21,599 nucleotides of DNA from Treponema sp. (GCA_009784995.1 WQXE01000013.1:1-21599); one strand, 5' to 3'; numbered from the stretch's first letter, positions 1 to 7,458 are shown. Translations and numbers: made by a program. The notes: generated from the sequence alone by a model not told the origin.

Positions 1-6
1 ATATAA

Positions 7-43
7 TTTGGGATTGCTTATAAACTTTAACGCATTTCCCAAA
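7..43. repeat. Imperfect inverted repeat near the left edge
   Basis: TTTGGGA at 7-13 is complementary to TCCCAAA at 37-43, and part of the inner sequence can extend the stem past a bulge. The loop is long. No strong T-run follows on either strand: on the minus strand the hairpin is followed only by a short TTATAT. It could be a weak terminator for the minus-strand genes ending at 188, or chance. Confidence 0.25.
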
Positions 44-85
44 GCGGATATAATAAGGATAGTAAGATAAAACTAGAAATCAAAG

Positions 86-172
86 GTTCGTGTGGTTCGT
101 GGTAAAAGATCTTCTTTACTAATAAAAAGCGGAAAATCACTGGAAGAAATAATAAAAGAATATGAAGGGTGA
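86..172 (+). pseudogene. Possible decayed DUF433-type antitoxin fragment
   Basis: The open stretch ending in TGA at 170-172 encodes a 28-residue tail containing VVRGK and then SGKSLEEIIKEYEG. This resembles the end of the DUF433 helix-turn-helix antitoxin core, which typically reads as G[KT]R followed by a hydrophobic segment and SGxSxEEILxxYPG. There is no ATG in this frame, an in-frame TAG lies at 74-76, and a second frame (to TAA at 120-122) carries VVKDLLY, as if a frameshift had split the domain. No partner toxin is visible. The identification rests on recall of the family pattern and a very short peptide, so it is tentative. The rest of 1-187 shows no gene. Confidence 0.25.
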
Positions 173-187
173 TGCGCAATAAATTTA

Positions 188-1303
188 TCAATTATCCAGT
201 CTGCCGGATTGGAAAATAGCAACCCCTTCGAGAGTGATTTCAAAATTGGAAGGATTAATTTTAATTCTTCCCAGTATTTCCAAAGGACGTTCGATATTTA
301 TCGCTACTGGGCTGTAAAAAACAACGGGGACAATACCTTCCAGTATTCTTCTGGTATCATAACCTACAAGAAAATCAAAACGAGTGTATTCGTCCGTTAT
401 TTCTACATTGGTCGCCATTCCTCTCCAGATAATATGAACATCTCTAAAAATTATAGGTTCGTTTTTAACTTCGGTTATCGAAGGATTGTCCCTTCTATTA
501 AAGGTGTCAAAACCGGGAACATCCATGTTATCCAAAATAAGGCGAGCCCTGTTTTTTAATCCTTCCGAAGCGTTAGATTCTAATATACGGTTTATATTTA
601 TTTTCGCGGCTTCATCGCGATAGGACATAAAAAGATTTAAAGCGTTATCGTATAAATTAATAGCTTCGTCCCGAGTTAATACATATCTGTAAAAACCGTC
701 GATCTGTACGGGATTGTTTCTTTCCTGACTTGTTAGTATAAATTCTGTTACAGGACGCTGGCTTTTTGCCCTGAAAGGATTTGGCAGAACATTCGCGATA
801 GCGAGAATCCCGTATACTATAATAAACGCGGCGCATGATACTAAAGCTATATTGGCGATTTTTTTTGCTTCGATACCGGCGGAAGGAATTGCCGGAAATA
901 ATTTTTTTAATCTTTCAAAAGAAATCCAGTCGGACAGCGCTTCTGACACGGAATATTTTCGGATAATGGCAAGAGCTTTTTTAGCGATTTTATTTTTTGG
1001 ACCCATCTCCTGTACATTTAAATAATATTCTACAGCTTGCCCTGTATTCAAACGCCTTAAATAAAGCACAGCCTGTCCGAGCATTGTGTTAATATTTTTT
1101 ATTTTTATTTTTCTTGCCAGGTTAAAATATTCATGAGCTTCGGCGAAACTTCCGGAATATAAAGATATAACCGCGTAAAGATAATAAAATTTAAATGAAC
1201 CGTAGTAATTGTCTTCTTCGTCTTTTAATAATTTTAAAGCTTCTTCATAATAGTGTTTTTTCGCCAGATTTACGGCTTTGTTTAAAATAGGATCGGCTTT
1301 CAT
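188..1303 (-). CDS. Membrane-anchored TPR-like protein with extracytoplasmic C-terminal domain
   Basis: This 371-residue protein is not one I can name. Residues about 5-120 form paired helices of TPR type (for example Y19-EEALKLL and the S50-GSFAEAHEYF unit). They carry no signal peptide and should be cytoplasmic. A single membrane helix lies at about 149-172, ending before PNPFRAKSQR. Residues 180-371 form a second domain: first helical (about 210-258), then beta-rich, with VHIIWRGMATNVEI near 290 and a final strand region. By topology that domain would lie in the periplasm, although the K/R after the helix weakens this call. The start ATG overlaps the TGA of the upstream gene as ATGA, so translation may be coupled. 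A TATAAT lies 5 nt before the ATG and no Shine-Dalgarno is seen. It is the last gene of a three-gene minus-strand set with two secreted proteins. Confidence 0.85.
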   Translation of the reverse strand: MKADPILNKAVNLAKKHYYEEALKLLKDEEDNYYGSFKFYYLYAVISLYSGSFAEAHEYFNLARKIKIKNINTMLGQAVLYLRRLNTGQAVEYYLNVQEMGPKNKIAKKALAIIRKYSVSEALSDWISFERLKKLFPAIPSAGIEAKKIANIALVSCAAFIIVYGILAIANVLPNPFRAKSQRPVTEFILTSQERNNPVQIDGFYRYVLTRDEAINLYDNALNLFMSYRDEAAKININRILESNASEGLKNRARLILDNMDVPGFDTFNRRDNPSITEVKNEPIIFRDVHIIWRGMATNVEITDEYTRFDFLVGYDTRRILEGIVPVVFYSPVAINIERPLEILGRIKINPSNFEITLEGVAIFQSGRLDN

Positions 1304-2100
1304 AACATATTATACCATGATGTATCTTCCGCGGAAAGAATTATTGAATAGGAAATTGTCCTTCCTGTTTCAAGAATTGTAGGTTCAAAAAAATAACAAA
1401 CAGCGGAATCATTATTAAACGTATGTCCTTCAAGATAATTTAACATCCAGGGAGCATCGAATAATCTTTTCCAGTTCGCGAAATGTATAAAATCAGGTTT
1501 TTTTGCCGTATTATCAATCGGGTTAATAATACTTCCCATTAAAGAAGCTCTGCGTCCTCTGGAAATCCAGTACATATCGTTAGCTGTTATTCCAATCAAT
1601 GTTTCATTTGTAATTTCACGGTTGTTTGTAAAAAAAGGAGTTAACCCCCTTCCCTCTCCCAATTCGGTATCAATAAGAACACGCAATCCCATAAAAATAT
1701 TCGAATTGCTTATATTCTGGATATTATATGTTATCATAACGCCGTTTACAGCATGGGAACTGACTGTTTTTATAAATGTAAAAACTTTGGTTACTCTTAA
1801 ATTAGATACTTCAAAAATTACCGAAGGATTACCGCTTTGATTTTCAAATCGTGTGCGAAAGGGTCTGTTTCCAAGACGAAAAATATTTCCGTCTACATAA
1901 ATCGATGTAAAACTTGTAGTTTGCTCTCGGTTGAATAAAGCCTCATAACGTCCGTTAGTTAGATAGTATAATAAGTAATTGCCTGTTCTTTCGTTTAAGA
2001 CAAGACGAATATTCCCTACTCTTATGTCGGCGGCGAATATAATACCGCTAATAAAAAATAAAACAAAAAAGAGAAGGAAAACTTTTCGCCAAATCACCAC
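1300..2100 (-). CDS. Secreted beta-rich protein of unknown function
   Basis: I do not recognise a named family in this 266-residue protein. A classic signal peptide covers residues 1-23 or 1-24 (WRK, then a phenylalanine-rich hydrophobic core, then IFAA). The mature part is predicted to be nearly all beta strands. Its most distinctive stretch is residues 120-155, where GVMITYNIQNIS is followed by MGLRVLIDTELGEG and TPFF. This reads like a strand-turn-strand domain with a conserved acidic turn, seen by recall in some surface proteins, but I cannot assign a function. The start is GTG. Two GTG codons lie in tandem (2100 and 2097), the second giving a GTGA overlap with the upstream stop; GGGGGA on the minus strand lies a few bases upstream as a Shine-Dalgarno. 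Its stop overlaps the next start as ATGA. This tight coupling suggests it works with the two TPR proteins beside it. Confidence 0.85.
   Translation of the reverse strand: MVIWRKVFLLFFVLFFISGIIFAADIRVGNIRLVLNERTGNYLLYYLTNGRYEALFNREQTTSFTSIYVDGNIFRLGNRPFRTRFENQSGNPSVIFEVSNLRVTKVFTFIKTVSSHAVNGVMITYNIQNISNSNIFMGLRVLIDTELGEGRGLTPFFTNNREITNETLIGITANDMYWISRGRRASLMGSIINPIDNTAKKPDFIHFANWKRLFDAPWMLNYLEGHTFNNDSAVCYFFEPTILETGRTISYSIILSAEDTSWYNML
1309..1317 (-). promoter_or_regulatory. Extended -10 (TGGTATAAT) just before the membrane TPR gene
   Basis: On the minus strand TGG-TATAAT is followed by 5 nt and then the ATG at 1303. Transcription from it would start at or within a base or two of the A of ATG, giving a leaderless mRNA. 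No good -35 is seen (TTTCCG-like at best), but the TGn extension can compensate in sigma70 promoters. It lies inside the end of the upstream coding region, so chance is possible. Confidence 0.4.
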
Positions 2101-2888
2101 GCTTCCCCCGGTTGAGGTTCATGTTCATGTTCAATATTTATAATAACTTCAGTATTTGTCTGCTCCGCGAGCCGTCTTTGATACATATTTAATGTGTGCT
2201 CGAATGTCCTGACTGTCCTTTGATGCTCTTCGCTTGTTCTAAGCGATTCTTCATGGCTCCACTGAAGCAAAGCCAAAAGCTCGGCTTCAATTTTTTTATG
2301 CTTTATTAAATCCAGGCGATACGCGGCGGCTTCGATTTTAGGGCTTTCCGGGTATCTTCCAATGACCCACGCGTAAAACTTTTCCGCTTCATCAAATTGA
2401 TTTAAGGCATACAGACATTCGCCAATCCAGAAAAACGCCGCGGCTCTTCGATCCGCTGATTCACGATCAGAATCGTTTGTCGAAGCGTTATAACGGTTAA
2501 AAAGGAAAATCGCGTCCTCATGGAAACCGCGCATATGGTAAACCCTTGCCCGGTGATATACTATGTCCCTCGCGAAGGTAGAATTTGGAGCTATTCTTTC
2601 AAGTTCGTCCATATCTCTGATCGCGGAGCCAAAATCGGAATAGGCAAGCTGGCTTAAAATTACCCAATAAAGAGCGGCAACTCTGTCATTCGCTGTCCGG
2701 GAAATTTCCTGAGCGCGGCGGAATTCAATGGCGGCTTCTTCAAAGCGGAAAATATTATATAACTGAGCTCCGTTTTGAAATCTCCGTGTATATGTTTCCT
2801 GTTCAAGTTCCAGTCCAAAAGATGAAAAAACCGGAAACAATATAAAGATTAATAAAAATGGGCAAAATATGTAATTTCTTTGCTTCAT
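2094..2888 (-). CDS. Secreted TPR protein, BamD/YbgF-like
   Basis: This exported TPR protein has 264 residues from the start chosen here. The signal peptide begins MKQRNYIF and ends near SSFG. There is no lipobox cysteine near the cleavage site, so it is probably not a lipoprotein, unlike BamD. At least four TPR-like helix pairs follow, at about 35-68, 70-103, 108-135 and 150-185 (for example ALNQFDEAEKFYAWVIGRYPESP, quoted in part, is a textbook outer-membrane lipoprotein-type TPR). A charged helical tail and a HEHEPQPG end follow. An in-frame ATG exists two codons upstream (2894), but the -10 TATAAT abuts it, so the expected transcript begins exactly at the ATG at 2888, hence this start. 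The protein heads a three-gene set whose members overlap. A role in scaffolding an envelope complex is an inference from the TPRs and the context. Confidence 0.85.
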   Translation of the reverse strand: MKQRNYIFCPFLLIFILFPVFSSFGLELEQETYTRRFQNGAQLYNIFRFEEAAIEFRRAQEISRTANDRVAALYWVILSQLAYSDFGSAIRDMDELERIAPNSTFARDIVYHRARVYHMRGFHEDAIFLFNRYNASTNDSDRESADRRAAAFFWIGECLYALNQFDEAEKFYAWVIGRYPESPKIEAAAYRLDLIKHKKIEAELLALLQWSHEESLRTSEEHQRTVRTFEHTLNMYQRRLAEQTNTEVIINIEHEHEPQPGEAW

Positions 2889-2894
2889 AACCAT

Positions 2895-2924
2895 ATTATA
2901 ATGAATTTATAAGGAAAATGCCAA
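2895..2924 (-). promoter_or_regulatory. Promoter for the secreted TPR gene, predicted leaderless start
   Basis: On the minus strand TTGGCA (2919-2924), an 18-nt spacer and TATAAT (2895-2900) form a near-consensus sigma70 promoter, wholly in the short gap after rpe. Six bases after the -10 comes the ATG at 2888-2886, so the standard +1 falls on its A. No Shine-Dalgarno exists or is needed under this model. Confidence 0.6.
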
Positions 2925-2933
2925 TATTTATAC

Positions 2934-3584
2934 TTAATTTTGAAGTTTTGTGATTAGTGATTTTTTATCCAAACTGGAAAAAAAAGCCGAACCTATAACC
3001 AAAGTGTCGGCGCCGGCGTTTTTGGCTTGTTCCGCGGTTTGTTCGTTTATACCGCCGTCAACAGAAATGCGAAAATCTAATCCGGCATTATCCCTAATTT
3101 TCTTTAATTTTTCTACTTTTTCAAGACATTCTGGGATAATGACCTGCCCGCCAAAACCGGGATTTACTGTCATAACTAATGCCAAATCGATAAAGGGAAG
3201 TATTTCTTCCAATACCGAACAGGGAGTAGAAGGAGCGATCGCGATGCCTGCTTTCAAACCCAGATCTCGTATTTCTGTTAAAAACTTTTGTGAATGTACC
3301 TCTGATTCATAATGAAATGTGATTATATCGGCTCCCGATTCCGCGAATTTTTTAATAAAACGTCCCGGTTGTACTACCATAAGATGCACGTCCAGAATCG
3401 CTTTTGTTTTGCCGCGAAGGGCGCGGACAAGGTGGTGGCCAAAGGTAATATTCGGCACAAATGAACCGTCCATTACATCCATGTGGATCCATCCGGCTCC
3501 CGAAGTCTCAATCTGCGAAACGGCTCCTCCAAAATCCGAAAAATCAGCCGACAGAATTGACGGGGAAACAATAGTTTTATTCAA
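2934..3584 (-). CDS. rpe: Ribulose-phosphate 3-epimerase
   Basis: This enzyme interconverts D-ribulose 5-phosphate and D-xylulose 5-phosphate in the pentose phosphate pathway, in the cytosol. The 216 residues match the usual length of this TIM-barrel family. The motifs come in order: SILSADFSDFG near the N terminus, HMDVMDGSFVPN with the metal-binding His and Asp, DVHLMV with the second metal His, the phosphate-gripping segment VNPGFGGQ, SVDGGIN with the second catalytic Asp, and GADTLVIGSAFF near the end. The start is TTG; the nearby upstream ATG is out of frame, and a strong AGGTAGGA on the minus strand stands 2 nt before the TTG. The gene has its own promoter, back-to-back with that of the plus-strand TPR gene. 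It ends 45 nt before the secreted TPR gene, which has a separate promoter. Confidence 0.97.
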   Translation of the reverse strand: MNKTIVSPSILSADFSDFGGAVSQIETSGAGWIHMDVMDGSFVPNITFGHHLVRALRGKTKAILDVHLMVVQPGRFIKKFAESGADIITFHYESEVHSQKFLTEIRDLGLKAGIAIAPSTPCSVLEEILPFIDLALVMTVNPGFGGQVIIPECLEKVEKLKKIRDNAGLDFRISVDGGINEQTAEQAKNAGADTLVIGSAFFSSLDKKSLITKLQN

Positions 3585-3586
3585 GG

Positions 3587-3594
3587 TCCTACCT
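3587..3594 (-). promoter_or_regulatory. Shine-Dalgarno of rpe, fixes the TTG start
   Basis: AGGTAGGA on the minus strand lies 2 nt upstream of the TTG at 3584. The first AGG is about 7 nt away. It supports TTG rather than any internal methionine as the start. Confidence 0.7.
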
Positions 3595-3604
3595 GCATGA
3601 GCAC

Positions 3605-3633
3605 ATCATACATACTGCGAATACTATTGTCAA
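3605..3633 (-). promoter_or_regulatory. Promoter of rpe
   Basis: On the minus strand a perfect -35 TTGACA (3628-3633), a 17-nt spacer and TATGAT (3605-3610) form a near-consensus sigma70 promoter. Start would be near 3598, giving a leader of about 14 nt that contains the Shine-Dalgarno. Its -35 overlaps the -35 of the divergent promoter. Confidence 0.7.
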
Positions 3634-3654
3634 ACCATTAAAAAATGGTATAAT
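3627..3654 (+). promoter_or_regulatory. Promoter of the TPR-greA-VWA operon
   Basis: TTGTCA (3627-3632), a 16-nt spacer and TATAAT (3649-3654), preceded by TGG as an extended -10, form a strong sigma70 promoter. The expected start near 3661 leaves a leader of only about 8 nt before the ATG at 3669, with no Shine-Dalgarno. Confidence 0.7.
3634..3649. promoter_or_regulatory. Inverted repeat in the promoter spacer, possible operator
   Basis: ACCATT (3634-3639), AAAA, AATGGT (3644-3649) is a perfect 6-bp inverted repeat. It fills the spacer between -35 and -10 of the plus-strand promoter and abuts the -35 of the rpe promoter. A dimeric regulator bound here would block the plus-strand promoter and could affect rpe. 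No regulator gene is in the window. Confidence 0.35.
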
Positions 3655-3668
3655 GATTAATAGAAATA

Positions 3669-4631
3669 ATGGAAAATGAACAGGTTTCGCTACCAGGCAG
3701 CATAGAGCTTATGAAGAAAGCCTATGAAAAACTGAAAGCCTCTGATGTTATGGCTGCTTGTTTATTAATGGAACAAGCTCTGGAGCTTGACTTCGAAAAT
3801 GAGGAAATCAAATACGCGTTAAAAAGCGTAAATTGGTGGCTTGAAAATACCAGGAGGATTGACGAAATAGAAAACCCTTTTGAAAAGGGTTCGTTTATTA
3901 TTTCACTATTTAAGCAATATCATATTTTTTTGGAGCATTTAAACAGACAATCAGATTCAAACTTTGAACAGTGTCAGTACGCTGTGCGGTTTTTTGTTTA
4001 TTCAAAAGCTTTGTTTTATTTTGAAGGATTATTAACAAATCCGTCAAACCAGAATGATTATGGTTTATTGCTTTTTGTAGGACGCTGTTATAAAGGTCTT
4101 GGCAATTACGACGAAGCGCTGGATTATCTTGAGCAGGCTTTGCGTATTAAAAAAGAGGACGCGGAAATCCTCGCTGAAGTTGCCGATGTTAACGCGCTTT
4201 TAGCGCAATTAAAAACAGCGAAAGCACTTTTTAGAGAAGCCTTTTTTATCGATCCGGCAAAGATTGAAATCAGGTTTTTGGAATCAGCGCTTATTCTTAA
4301 ACTGCGCGATAAAGTTCGGGAGCTTGGGTTTACAAATGGTCAGATTGCCGACTGGATACCGGTTTATGGTTTTCTATGGGGTGTATTTTCCGTAAAACGT
4401 GAATTAAAACAAATGGAGGCAGGAAGGTTAAAACAGTCGATTTTTTCGCTGGAAGCCGAATATGAATCAAATCCCGCTAAACGGGATATATTAAAACCTA
4501 GACTTTTAAATCATTATTTCTGGCTGATCGATCATTGTGAAATCAGCCATGAGGATTCTTCCCTTGTAGAAGAAACCTTGTTAAAAATAAAAGTTACCGA
4601 TCCGGATATTTATAATATGTATGCCGGTTAG
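3669..4631 (+). CDS. Cytosolic TPR-domain protein
   Basis: This 320-residue protein has no signal peptide or membrane segment, so it should be cytosolic. Clear TPR units lie at about 131-164 (Y-GLGNYDEALDYLEQALRI) and 165-198 (AEVADVN then AKALFREAFFIDP), and less regular helices at about 11-60. The C-terminal third starts with a GFTNGQIADWIPVYGFLW segment rich in aromatic residues and is probably helical. I cannot give it a specific function. It is the first gene of a plus-strand operon, 21 nt before the giant greA and under a good promoter. Helical repeats also fill the N-terminal part of that GreA, so an interaction between the two products is plausible but is inference. The ATG at 3669 has no Shine-Dalgarno and a predicted leader of about 8 nt. 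Confidence 0.85.
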   Translation: MENEQVSLPGSIELMKKAYEKLKASDVMAACLLMEQALELDFENEEIKYALKSVNWWLENTRRIDEIENPFEKGSFIISLFKQYHIFLEHLNRQSDSNFEQCQYAVRFFVYSKALFYFEGLLTNPSNQNDYGLLLFVGRCYKGLGNYDEALDYLEQALRIKKEDAEILAEVADVNALLAQLKTAKALFREAFFIDPAKIEIRFLESALILKLRDKVRELGFTNGQIADWIPVYGFLWGVFSVKRELKQMEAGRLKQSIFSLEAEYESNPAKRDILKPRLLNHYFWLIDHCEISHEDSSLVEETLLKIKVTDPDIYNMYAG

Positions 4632-4652
4632 ATTGATGAGGAGTGAAAAATT

Positions 4653-7430
4653 ATGAGTGAAACAACAGTGACACAATCAGAAAATGCCCAGGCGCTTTTA
4701 AAAAATTTACAGGAAACCCTGAACGAAGAAAAGTGGACAAGGGCAAGTCTCGGTAATTATTCAACTAACCAGTTTAAAGACCTTGATGTAATTCTTAAAA
4801 AAGCCCGCGAAGAAAAAGTTCTTGATGATCTAAAAAAAAGCTGCGATGACCACCTGATGGTTACAAGAAACAGTATAATCGCTCTTTATCTTTCAGGAAT
4901 GATCGCTTTATCCCGTCAGATTATCGACGACTCCGCGATGATAAATCTTGTATCGATTTTTTTGGATAACCACAAATGGAATATTGTAAAATATCTTTGC
5001 GAAAGAATTCTTGATTACGGAGAATCAAAATACGCGCTTCGCACTCTCGCGGATTGTTATAAAAACGATAACGAAGAAGATAAAATATTTGATGTTTGGG
5101 AAAGACTTGTAAAAGTAGATTTTGATGAAGCCGACATTGTAAAATCCATTGCCGAACATTATGAAAAACAAAAAAATAAAGAAGAATCTATTGATTACTA
5201 CAAAAAAGCCCTTCACAGATATATTAACAAAGCGAACTATTCCAACATTCGTGAAATATGGGAAAAACTTGTAAATATAAACGTAGAGGATATCGAATTC
5301 TTCCTTCACATTCAGAAAAAAATCGCGAAAACCATAAGCGACGATAAAGCTGTTTCGTTATTAAACGAACTTTACGCGAAATATAAAGAAAAAGACGTTG
5401 ATATCGCGATAAAAATCCTTAAAATCGTTCTTGAATATGATGAAAAGGACGTTCACGCAAGAAGAGAAATAATCGAATGTTACAGAAAAAAATACGCGTC
5501 ACACAGCCAGCTGGAAGAATATGTTCGAATTTCTAACCTTTCGCAAAATTACCGCGCGGTACATCAGGCAATCGCTGATTTTGAAAAACACATTTCTTTC
5601 GACAAAGGCAACTTCGTTTATCACAGAACATGGCATGTCGGACGAATCGCCGGAATTGTCGGCGATGAAATTAAAATCGACTTTATAAAAAAGCGCGGTC
5701 ATTCAATGTCTTTAAAAATGGCGGTAGACGCGCTTCAAACCCTTTCCAAAGATCATATCTGGGTTTTAAAAGCTACCAAAAAAAGAGACGAAATAAGAGA
5801 GAAAATTAAAGACAAAGACGAAAATATTATCTGGACATTAAAAACCATAATTAAAAGTTTTGGCAATGCCTGCGACATGAAAAAAATTAAAGCCGAACTA
5901 TCTCCCGACCTCCTTACAACAGGCGAATGGTCAACATGGAGTTCAAAAGCCCGCGATATTTTAAAATCGAATCCCGATTTTGGAGTAGACCCCGACAATA
6001 GCGATGTCTTTATTGTGCGTGACAGTCAGGTTAGCGTAACGGAAAAACTTTACAGTGAATTCGCGGCGCAGAAAAACTTTTATGACAAAGTATCGGCATT
6101 CAGGGATTATACGAGTAATAAAAAAGCAGACCCCGATTCAGAATACTTTAAAGAAATGTTTTCTTATTTTACAGGTTTTCTTACATCATCAGCTTCCGTA
6201 CAGGAAACGCGCAAAAATTCAGAAACAATTAATCAGAACGCGGAATACGCCATAGCCAGTTTTCTTTTAATTAACGAGCTCGCGTCAAGTAAAAACTACG
6301 GTTTTTTAAAATCTTCCATTACTGTAAATTTTCGCGATGTATTCGCGAATATTAAAAATGTTCCTGTCATGTTCGGGAATATGAAAGATTCAAGATTAAA
6401 ATCGGAGCTTCTTACTAACATTAAACTTCATATTAATGAATGGTCTGATGTTTATATCAAATTATTCCCGTATTCGCAATTGGCGACAATTACAGAGCAG
6501 CTGGAGGAAGGCGGTTTTGACAATAAACTTTCTGTCCTTTGCGGCGACTGTTTTGATCAATACCGCGATAACCGCGAAGCTGTTGTCTGGTTATTAAAAA
6601 ACGCGCGGGGAAAAAACTGGTTTAAAGAAGCCAATATCAGCATCGAAAAACAGCTTATAACTTTAATTCATATATTGGACATTACTTTCCGTGATATAAA
6701 AAATCACAAAGATACGGTTGAAAACAAAAAAATCAATAAACTTGTACATAACGTTCTTTTTAAAGACGGCGAATTAAACGCGTTTATCGACACTTCCGAC
6801 GAAGAGGCGATAATCAGAATATTTACATTTATTAACGGTGTAAAAGATTTAGATCCGCAGGATAAGGTAAATCTGCGTTCCAGAATTCTTGATAAGTATC
6901 CCGGCTTTAAATTCTTTGGGGATGTCGAAAAGAAGATATCAAGAGGTCTTATGGTTACCAAAGCCATGTACGAGGAAAAGAAAAGACAACTCGCTCATAT
7001 CATGGATGTGGAAGTCCCCGCGAACTCCAAAGAAATCGAATATGCCCTGTCTTTGGGCGATTTACGGGAAAACGCCGAATACAAAGCCGCGAAAGAAAAG
7101 CAGGAACAGCTTAACTCACAGGTTGCCAAACTTAAAGAAGATATTGAAAGAGCGCAGTTCTTTGATCCCAATTCAATTAATACCTCCAAAGTATCCTTTG
7201 GAACAAAGGTTGTTCTTTATAACGAAACCATCGGAATTAAAGAAGAATACACCATTCTTGGACCCTGGGAATCGGATCCAAAAAATAATATTATTTCCTA
7301 TCTTTCTCCTTTCGGTAATGCTATACTTAACAAAATGGAAGGTGACAGGTTCGAATTCGCGGTTGACTTTGCCATCAGCGAAGAAAGAATTTCATACCTG
7401 GTAGAAAAAATAATACCGGTTGAAATTTAA
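4653..7430 (+). CDS. greA: Giant GreA-family transcription elongation factor with TPR-like N-terminal extension
   Basis: GreA binds in the RNA polymerase secondary channel and rescues backtracked complexes by stimulating transcript cleavage. The C-terminal 160 residues are a complete GreA: the coiled coil begins near GLMVTKAMYEEKKRQL, carries GDLRENAEY at 802-810 with the catalytic acids D803 and E806, and leads into the FKBP-like domain (YTILGPWESD, ISYLSPFGNAIL, GDRFEFAV). Ordinary GreA is about 158 residues; here some 760 residues precede it. Residues about 30-300 are TPR/HEAT-like helices. A small compact module at about 318-375 (YHRTWHVGRI then IDFIKKRGHSM and HIWVLK) may be beta-rich. 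Further helices follow to about 760. Such fusions are known in spirochaetes, for example a roughly 900-residue GreA in Borrelia. Start: GAGGAG about 10 nt before the ATG. The VWA gene follows after 28 nt. Confidence 0.93.
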   Translation: MSETTVTQSENAQALLKNLQETLNEEKWTRASLGNYSTNQFKDLDVILKKAREEKVLDDLKKSCDDHLMVTRNSIIALYLSGMIALSRQIIDDSAMINLVSIFLDNHKWNIVKYLCERILDYGESKYALRTLADCYKNDNEEDKIFDVWERLVKVDFDEADIVKSIAEHYEKQKNKEESIDYYKKALHRYINKANYSNIREIWEKLVNINVEDIEFFLHIQKKIAKTISDDKAVSLLNELYAKYKEKDVDIAIKILKIVLEYDEKDVHARREIIECYRKKYASHSQLEEYVRISNLSQNYRAVHQAIADFEKHISFDKGNFVYHRTWHVGRIAGIVGDEIKIDFIKKRGHSMSLKMAVDALQTLSKDHIWVLKATKKRDEIREKIKDKDENIIWTLKTIIKSFGNACDMKKIKAELSPDLLTTGEWSTWSSKARDILKSNPDFGVDPDNSDVFIVRDSQVSVTEKLYSEFAAQKNFYDKVSAFRDYTSNKKADPDSEYFKEMFSYFTGFLTSSASVQETRKNSETINQNAEYAIASFLLINELASSKNYGFLKSSITVNFRDVFANIKNVPVMFGNMKDSRLKSELLTNIKLHINEWSDVYIKLFPYSQLATITEQLEEGGFDNKLSVLCGDCFDQYRDNREAVVWLLKNARGKNWFKEANISIEKQLITLIHILDITFRDIKNHKDTVENKKINKLVHNVLFKDGELNAFIDTSDEEAIIRIFTFINGVKDLDPQDKVNLRSRILDKYPGFKFFGDVEKKISRGLMVTKAMYEEKKRQLAHIMDVEVPANSKEIEYALSLGDLRENAEYKAAKEKQEQLNSQVAKLKEDIERAQFFDPNSINTSKVSFGTKVVLYNETIGIKEEYTILGPWESDPKNNIISYLSPFGNAILNKMEGDRFEFAVDFAISEERISYLVEKIIPVEI

Positions 7431-7446
7431 TTGTTTTATATACTTT

Positions 7447-7453
7447 GAAGGGG
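7447..7453 (+). promoter_or_regulatory. Shine-Dalgarno of the VWA gene, fixes its start
   Basis: GAAGGGG lies 5 nt upstream of the ATG at 7459, in the 28-nt gap after the greA stop. It argues against the in-frame ATG at 7420, which would add 13 residues before the signal peptide. Confidence 0.7.
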
Positions 7454-7458
7454 TAAAT

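Noticed and set aside
209..559. A 116-codon plus-strand frame opposite the membrane TPR gene
   Set aside because: It is the reverse reading of a convincing coding region and shows no family motif or good start signal.
6889..7404. A 171-codon open frame inside greA
   Set aside because: It overlaps the best conserved GreA region in another frame, and its product is a basic, proline-rich shadow without recognisable motifs.
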